Origin: CAYTMY01 sp964618075
GTDB lineage: Bacteria > Bacillota > Clostridia > Eubacteriales > Anaerofustaceae
Length of the DNA: 11,034 nt
Direction: 5' to 3'
Assembly: GCA_964618075.1 (NCBI GenBank)
Contig: CAZTZO010000036.1
Coordinates: forward strand, 1 to 11,034
This document shows, piece by piece, positions 6,809-11,034 of the stretch. The notes under the pieces are model-generated. The model made no database searches. It had not been told where the DNA came from and saw only the letters and a program-made list of their open reading frames with translations. The position numbers and the translations under genes are program-made. How positions within the stretch are numbered: position 1 is the first letter of the stretch; every line of letters starts with the position of its first letter.

Positions 6809-6834
6809 GTAACAATCCTTATCGTTTTTGTTAC
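6809..6834. repeat. 26-bp inverted repeat in the divergent intergenic region
   Basis: GTAACAA (6809-6815) and TTGTTAC (6828-6834) are perfect 7-bp inverted arms with a 12-nt spacer; the arm centres are 19 bp apart, about two helical turns. The repeat ends 10 bp before the -10 box of the nuclease operon and covers its -35 region, a position typical of repressor sites. The rest of the 6707-6906 gap holds no gene and no convincing promoter for the minus-strand thioesterase gene. Confidence 0.45.
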
Positions 6835-6841
6835 AACTTTG

Positions 6842-6850
6842 TGATATAAT
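6842..6850 (+). promoter_or_regulatory. Extended -10 promoter of the nuclease operon
   Basis: TGATATAAT is an extended -10 (TGn followed by a perfect TATAAT at 6845-6850). There is no good -35 at 17 nt, which fits an extended -10 promoter. It would give a leader of about 50 nt to the ATG at 6907. Confidence 0.6.
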
Positions 6851-6906
6851 CTAACATGTATAGGTGCGTAAAAACCTGTATTCCACTTAAAAAAGGGAGA
6901 ATTATA

Positions 6907-7983
6907 ATGAAATTTATTCATTGCGCCGATTTTCATCTATGCACGGCTTTTACCTCGAGCAGCCTTCCCGCCGATGTTTTGTCCGAGCACAGAAAAGCCA
7001 TGCTTGATACTTTTCTGAAGGTCGTCAAAACAGCAGACGATGAAAAAGTCGACGCTCTTCTTATCTCAGGAGATCTCATAGACGAAAGATATGCCGGTGC
7101 GCTGGATATGCGCCGTATATCCGACGCCTTTGCTTCGATACCGAATATAAGAGTATTTATTGCCTGCGGCAACCATGATCCGATCACTTACAACAGCTAT
7201 TACATGACATACGACTTTCCAAAGAACGTAACTATATTTCCGAACGAGCTTACATGTATAGATATTCCGGAGTTAAACGCTGATATTTACGGCTACAGCT
7301 GGCAAAGAAACCGCTACGACATGATACCCTTCGATATGCCCAAAACGAATAAAGATAAAATAAATATTCTTTGTCTGCACTGTGATTGCACAGGCTCAGG
7401 CACATATATGCCCGCAAACGCAGACAGGCTGAACGACGCGGGCTTTGATTATGTTGCGCTTGGTCATATACATAAGCCCATGAGAGTAAAAGAAAGGGTA
7501 TACTACCCCGGAAGCTGCGAACCGCTTGATTTTTCGGAAACAGGTCAGCACGGCTTCATACTCGGCGAAATAGACCCTCAGACAAAAATAACCTTTGCCA
7601 AATTCGTTTCCTGCGCAACAAAGCATTTTGAGAGCGTACACTTTGACCTAACTCGTATGGACAACTACAACGAGATAGAGGGAATGCTCAAAAGGGTGCT
7701 TCCTCAGGACAAAAACGCGGTCGTTCGAGTAATTTTCGAGGGTAGTAAAAACAGCGATATAAGCTTAGAGCAGGTCATAAGCGATCTTGCCCCGGGCTTT
7801 TACAGCCTGACATTTAAAGATTTGACATCGGCGGACTTCAACATAGAAAAGCTATATGACGAGAATGAAAACAATATTATAGGAAAATATATAGCATCAC
7901 TTGTAAAGCAGGCAAAAACGAACGAAACCGCGGATATTGCACTTTACAGCGGAATAGAAGCCCTGCTAAAAAATAAACAATAA
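6907..7983 (+). CDS. SbcD/Mre11/YhaO-like DNA repair exonuclease subunit
   Basis: A 358-residue calcineurin-like metallophosphoesterase, the nuclease half of an SbcCD/Mre11-Rad50-type complex that trims DNA ends and hairpins. The metal-binding residues are complete: D8 and H10 (ADFH), D56 (SGDLID), GNHD at 88-91 (N89, H90, D91), H158 (LCLHCD) and GHIH at 186-189. The region after about residue 235 is a capping and partner-binding domain. It is somewhat shorter than B. subtilis YhaO (about 400 residues). ATG at 6907 is preceded by GGGAG with 7-nt spacing; the frame extends 17 codons upstream, but that would read through the promoter leader. The stop is followed after 35 nt by the SbcC-like ATPase gene, which strongly supports a two-subunit complex. 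The pairing and N-terminus favour the YhaO type over E. coli SbcD. Confidence 0.9.
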   Translation: MKFIHCADFHLCTAFTSSSLPADVLSEHRKAMLDTFLKVVKTADDEKVDALLISGDLIDERYAGALDMRRISDAFASIPNIRVFIACGNHDPITYNSYYMTYDFPKNVTIFPNELTCIDIPELNADIYGYSWQRNRYDMIPFDMPKTNKDKINILCLHCDCTGSGTYMPANADRLNDAGFDYVALGHIHKPMRVKERVYYPGSCEPLDFSETGQHGFILGEIDPQTKITFAKFVSCATKHFESVHFDLTRMDNYNEIEGMLKRVLPQDKNAVVRVIFEGSKNSDISLEQVISDLAPGFYSLTFKDLTSADFNIEKLYDENENNIIGKYIASLVKQAKTNETADIALYSGIEALLKNKQ

Positions 7984-8018
7984 CACAGGCTAATGCCATA
8001 GATTTGGGAGCAGCACCT

Positions 8019-10430
8019 ATGAAAATACAAAAGACAATATTAAAGGCATTCGGAAAGTTCCAAGACGCACAGTTTGACTTTACCGACGGGATCAATATCA
8101 TATACGGCGGAAACGAGGCGGGCAAAACCACTCTGCACAAGTTCCTTGAGGGAGTTTTCTTCGGCTTCTTTAAGCCGTATGCGAAAAATAAGCTGTATAC
8201 CCCCGATTACGATAAATACTATCCGTGGAACGCTTCGGTTTATTCGGGAAGCATCCAATACGAATCAGACGGCAAGCAATACATAATTGAAAGAGGCTTC
8301 GACAAGAACAACGAGCATGTCAAGCTCTACGAGAGCGTAACGGGCGAGGATGTGACGGGACTGTTGGATTACGACAGCATCATAAAGCTCCCCTGTGCCA
8401 ACAACCTTTTGGGCGTGAACTCGGTAATGTTTGAAAACACGGTAAGCATATCCCAGATGGGCAGCGTAACAAACGAAGCTCTGTCAAAAGAGGTCGGCGA
8501 GATGCTCGTAAACACCACAAATACGATGTCCTCTGACTTTTCTTATATGGGAAGCGTAAACGCATTAAAGGAAAAGCTCAACAAAATAGGCACGCCGAAG
8601 CAGTCAAAATCCCCCTACGGAATGAGCGTTATAAGACTTGAGCAGTTAAATAATGAATATGCCGAAGTAAAGAGCCTTTTGGAAGCAAACAGGCAGAAAT
8701 ACATAGAGATCACCGAGCTTGAAAAAGAGCTTATCCGTGCTAAAAAGGAAAGAGCGCGCCTTTTACATATTAGAGATCTCGAAAAATACATAAAGCTTAT
8801 TCCTTTAAAGCAGGAGCTTTCAAGGCTTAAAAAAGAGCTTGAACGTCAGATAAAGGTTAGCGAGGAGGACTACGAAAAATACAATCGTCTGGAGGCTCTT
8901 TCTCAACAAACCGATATTTCCATTGCCGAAGCAAATAAAAAGCTCGAAGAAAAACAAAAAGAGCTTGCCGTTATTAAGGAGCAGGCAGACAAGGCGGGCG
9001 CAACCCTAAAAGAAGACAATACCGACGATATGCTAAAGGATAAGGTGATACTCGACAACGCTTTGAGTAAGTTAGTCAAGCTCAAAAAGCAGAGAGAAAG
9101 CGAAAGCTATAATGAGTTCAACACCGAATATGAAGACAGCAAAAAGAAGACCAAGCTGTTTTCGATTGTAATGATAATCTCATCCGTTCTCACTCTTTTA
9201 TCGGCAGTGGGAGGATATTTGATAAGCGATATTTTTTACTACACAGGCGGAGCGTTTCTTTTGATAGCACTCTTATTCGGTTTTCTTTGGATAAGGGGAA
9301 ATAGGAACACAAAAGAGCTTGAGCCGACATACGACAAGTACGACACGATGATGAGCCGCACTGTGAGTATGGAATTGATGTGCCGTACAGAAATAGCTCA
9401 GCTTAAGGATAAATACGGCAGTGAAACTCTTGCTCAGCTTAAAGAGGTGCTTGACACGGCGGAGGGCTACACTGCGCATCTAAAGCAGTTTTCCAACGCT
9501 TTGGATAAGATAGGCGCAATATGTTCTGAGCTTACCTCAGACATAGCAAAGCTAAACGAAAGAAAAGAAACGATAAATTCGCAAATGAATTCTCTGCTTA
9601 CATCGGCAAACGTAATGAACGCCGAGGAATTAAAGGGCGAGATAGAAATAAACCGAGATAAGAATGTCGCCTTTGCAAAGCTGGAAGCAACGCAAAACGC
9701 CATAAAGGAGCTTTTGGGCACACAAAGCGAAAACGAGCTTAAACAAAAAGCGACCGACGCGCTTAATGCAGGCATAAAAAAAGAGGATATCGTAACCGAC
9801 AGCGAAAACATGGCGCAGACCATAAATGTACAAATGACCGATATCGCCACAAGGATAGCTTCAATAAAGGCAGAGGTCGCTCAAAGCGAAAGCGAAAAAA
9901 GACCTTTAAGCGATATAGAGGAGGATATACAGCGTACGGAGGCTCAATCGGAGGAATGCAGAAAATATCATGTAGCCTACGAGATTGCCATATCGACTAT
10001 AAACAGCGTATCAAAGGACATTCACTCAAGCTTTGCCATGCGCTTTAATAAATACGTTTCTTCTATTATGTCTACGGTAACAAACGGCAAATATGACGAG
10101 GTCAAGACAGATGAGAATATGAATATAAGGACCTTTGACAACGAAACAGGCAGACTTGTTAAAGTCGACGAGCTTTCAAGCGGCACTATAGATCAGATGT
10201 ATTTTGCTCTTAGAATAGCTCTGGCAGATATGGTTGTGCAAAACAAAACGCTCCCGATCATACTAGACGACTGCTTCCTTCAATATGATACTAACAGGCT
10301 TGATAATATACTCTTAATGCTTCAAAAGATATCTCAAGAACGACAGATAATACTTTTTACCTGCCGAAATAACGAATATGAGGCAATGGACAGACTGGCT
10401 ATACCTTACAATCTGATAAAAATACAATAG
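8019..10430 (+). CDS. SbcC/Rad50/YhaN-like ATPase with central membrane helices
   Basis: An 803-residue SMC-like ATPase, the partner of the upstream nuclease. The N-terminal half-site has Walker A GGNEAGKT (30-37), the form typical of YhaN-like proteins, and a Q-loop region before it. Coiled-coil arms run roughly 203-375 and 430-660. The C-terminal half-site has the signature ELSSGTIDQMYFAL (718-731) and Walker B LPIILDD (745-751), followed by a D-loop-like segment. Instead of a zinc hook, the arm centre has two hydrophobic helices, about 380-401 and 408-426, separated by a short turn and flanked by positive residues (KKKTK, RGNR). This would hold the tip of the arms in the cytoplasmic membrane. 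ATG at 8019 is chosen over an in-frame TTG at 8004 because GGGAG (8006-8010) lies 8 nt before it. No CxxC hook motif is present. Membrane anchoring is inferred from hydrophobicity. Confidence 0.88.
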   Translation: MKIQKTILKAFGKFQDAQFDFTDGINIIYGGNEAGKTTLHKFLEGVFFGFFKPYAKNKLYTPDYDKYYPWNASVYSGSIQYESDGKQYIIERGFDKNNEHVKLYESVTGEDVTGLLDYDSIIKLPCANNLLGVNSVMFENTVSISQMGSVTNEALSKEVGEMLVNTTNTMSSDFSYMGSVNALKEKLNKIGTPKQSKSPYGMSVIRLEQLNNEYAEVKSLLEANRQKYIEITELEKELIRAKKERARLLHIRDLEKYIKLIPLKQELSRLKKELERQIKVSEEDYEKYNRLEALSQQTDISIAEANKKLEEKQKELAVIKEQADKAGATLKEDNTDDMLKDKVILDNALSKLVKLKKQRESESYNEFNTEYEDSKKKTKLFSIVMIISSVLTLLSAVGGYLISDIFYYTGGAFLLIALLFGFLWIRGNRNTKELEPTYDKYDTMMSRTVSMELMCRTEIAQLKDKYGSETLAQLKEVLDTAEGYTAHLKQFSNALDKIGAICSELTSDIAKLNERKETINSQMNSLLTSANVMNAEELKGEIEINRDKNVAFAKLEATQNAIKELLGTQSENELKQKATDALNAGIKKEDIVTDSENMAQTINVQMTDIATRIASIKAEVAQSESEKRPLSDIEEDIQRTEAQSEECRKYHVAYEIAISTINSVSKDIHSSFAMRFNKYVSSIMSTVTNGKYDEVKTDENMNIRTFDNETGRLVKVDELSSGTIDQMYFALRIALADMVVQNKTLPIILDDCFLQYDTNRLDNILLMLQKISQERQIILFTCRNNEYEAMDRLAIPYNLIKIQ

Positions 10431-10448
10431 GCTCTTGAAAAGAAACTT

Positions 10449-11034
10449 ATGAATAATTCACAAAAAGTGGTGTTGGGCATTTCGGGCGGAGTCGATTCCT
10501 CCGTTGCGGCGTATTTATTAAAGGAACAGGGATACGATGTGACGGGCGTATTCATGAATAACTGGCATGAAACCGACAACGACGTATGTACCTCTCACGA
10601 GGACTATCTCGACGCTAAAAGCGTTTGCCTGAAGCTTGACATACCCTTTTACAGCGTGGACTTTGCCGAGGAATACAAGGATAAAGTATTCTCATATTTT
10701 TTATCTGAATATTCACGCGGACGCACCCCGAACCCCGATATATTGTGCAACAGTTATATAAAGTTTGACTGCTTTTTAAAGTATGCGCGCGAGGTGTTTT
10801 CTGCTGAGAAAATAGCTACGGGTCATTATGTCAGAAACAAAATCGAAAAGGACAGAACGCTGCTTTTAAAGGGCAGCGATAAAAATAAAGACCAGAGCTA
10901 TTTTTTATGCGCTCTCAAGGCCTATCAGATTAAAGACGCGCTCTTTCCCATAGGCGATATGCAAAAAAGCGAGGTAAGAAAAATTGCCGAAAAGCTTGAG
11001 CTGCGCACTGCCGAAAAAAAAGACTCCACAGGTA
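10449..11034 (+). CDS. mnmA: tRNA-specific 2-thiouridylase MnmA (3' end outside the window)
   Basis: Installs the 2-thio group on wobble uridine 34 of Lys, Glu and Gln tRNAs, using sulfur from a cysteine desulfurase relay. The visible 195 residues contain the ATP pyrophosphatase loop SGGVDSS (12-18), the nucleophile C100 in TPNPDILCNSYIKF, TGHYVR at 124-129, KDQSYFL at 147-153 and KDSTG at 191-195. The reading frame runs off the window before the second catalytic cysteine, which normally follows STG directly (GICF). The family is about 350-370 residues, so a little over half is seen. It starts 18 nt after the SbcC-like gene, on the same strand and without an intervening terminator, so cotranscription is likely. 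The ribosome binding site is only a weak purine run (GAAAAGAAA). Confidence 0.95.
   Translation, partial: MNNSQKVVLGISGGVDSSVAAYLLKEQGYDVTGVFMNNWHETDNDVCTSHEDYLDAKSVCLKLDIPFYSVDFAEEYKDKVFSYFLSEYSRGRTPNPDILCNSYIKFDCFLKYAREVFSAEKIATGHYVRNKIEKDRTLLLKGSDKNKDQSYFLCALKAYQIKDALFPIGDMQKSEVRKIAEKLELRTAEKKDSTG

Noticed and set aside
6856..6906. 17-codon N-terminal extension of the SbcD-like protein
   Set aside because: The family N-terminus is MKFIHCADFH, and GGGAG is correctly spaced from the ATG at 6907. The upstream ATG lies within a few bases of the predicted transcript start and has no ribosome site.
9467..9850. 127-codon minus-strand frame opposite the SbcC-like gene
   Set aside because: Antisense shadow of a coiled-coil coding region; the serine/phenylalanine-rich translation is what such regions give on the other strand.
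1..11034. CRISPR array, tRNA, rRNA or riboswitch
   Set aside because: No regularly spaced repeats, no cloverleaf or rRNA-like stretch, and no leader long enough or similar enough to a known riboswitch class were seen.

Overview
The window reads as chromosomal core DNA of a Gram-positive anaerobe-type bacterium, most likely a member of the Clostridia (Bacillota). The basis is the rpoZ-priA-def-fmt gene order, AAGGA/GGGAG ribosome binding sites, consensus sigma-A-type promoters, a paired SbcD/SbcC system of the Bacillus YhaO/YhaN type, and moderate GC content with A+T-rich gaps. No rRNA, tRNA, CRISPR array or complete mobile element was found.

Layout. Positions 1-94 lie beyond the end of fmt. 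They carry an inverted repeat that may be the tip of an insertion sequence, but no complete gene. Positions 95-4421 (minus strand) hold a tight operon read in the order rpoZ, priA, def, fmt: the omega subunit of RNA polymerase, the replication-restart helicase, peptide deformylase and Met-tRNA formyltransferase. Its promoter (TTGACA-17 nt-TAAAAT) lies at 4450-4478. Back to back with it, a second promoter (4543-4570) drives a 59-residue zinc-ribbon protein (4594-4773, plus strand). A perfect 14-bp palindrome sits between the two promoters. A strong bidirectional terminator hairpin (4806-4852) then separates this gene from the convergent minus-strand pair that follows.

That pair (4860-6706) is a PaaI-type hotdog thioesterase followed by a 464-residue protein with about twelve membrane segments and a C-terminal LuxR-type helix-turn-helix, which looks like a membrane-bound regulator. 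A 200-bp divergent intergenic region (6707-6906) contains a 12-bp palindrome over the thioesterase ribosome binding site, a 26-bp inverted repeat and an extended -10 promoter. To its right (plus strand) lie an SbcD/Mre11-like nuclease (6907-7983), an SbcC/Rad50/YhaN-like ATPase with two membrane helices in the middle of its coiled coil (8019-10430), and the first 195 codons of mnmA (10449 to the window end).

How the genes work together. fmt and def are the two ends of the N-formyl-methionine cycle and share one mRNA with omega and PriA. The two nuclease-complex genes form one functional unit for processing DNA ends. mnmA modifies tRNA wobble uridine and probably shares their transcript. The most unusual items are the cysteine-bearing insertion in the deformylase, the membrane LuxR protein, the membrane-anchored SbcC-like ATPase, the small zinc-ribbon gene with its palindromic divergent promoter, and the possible insertion-sequence end after fmt.
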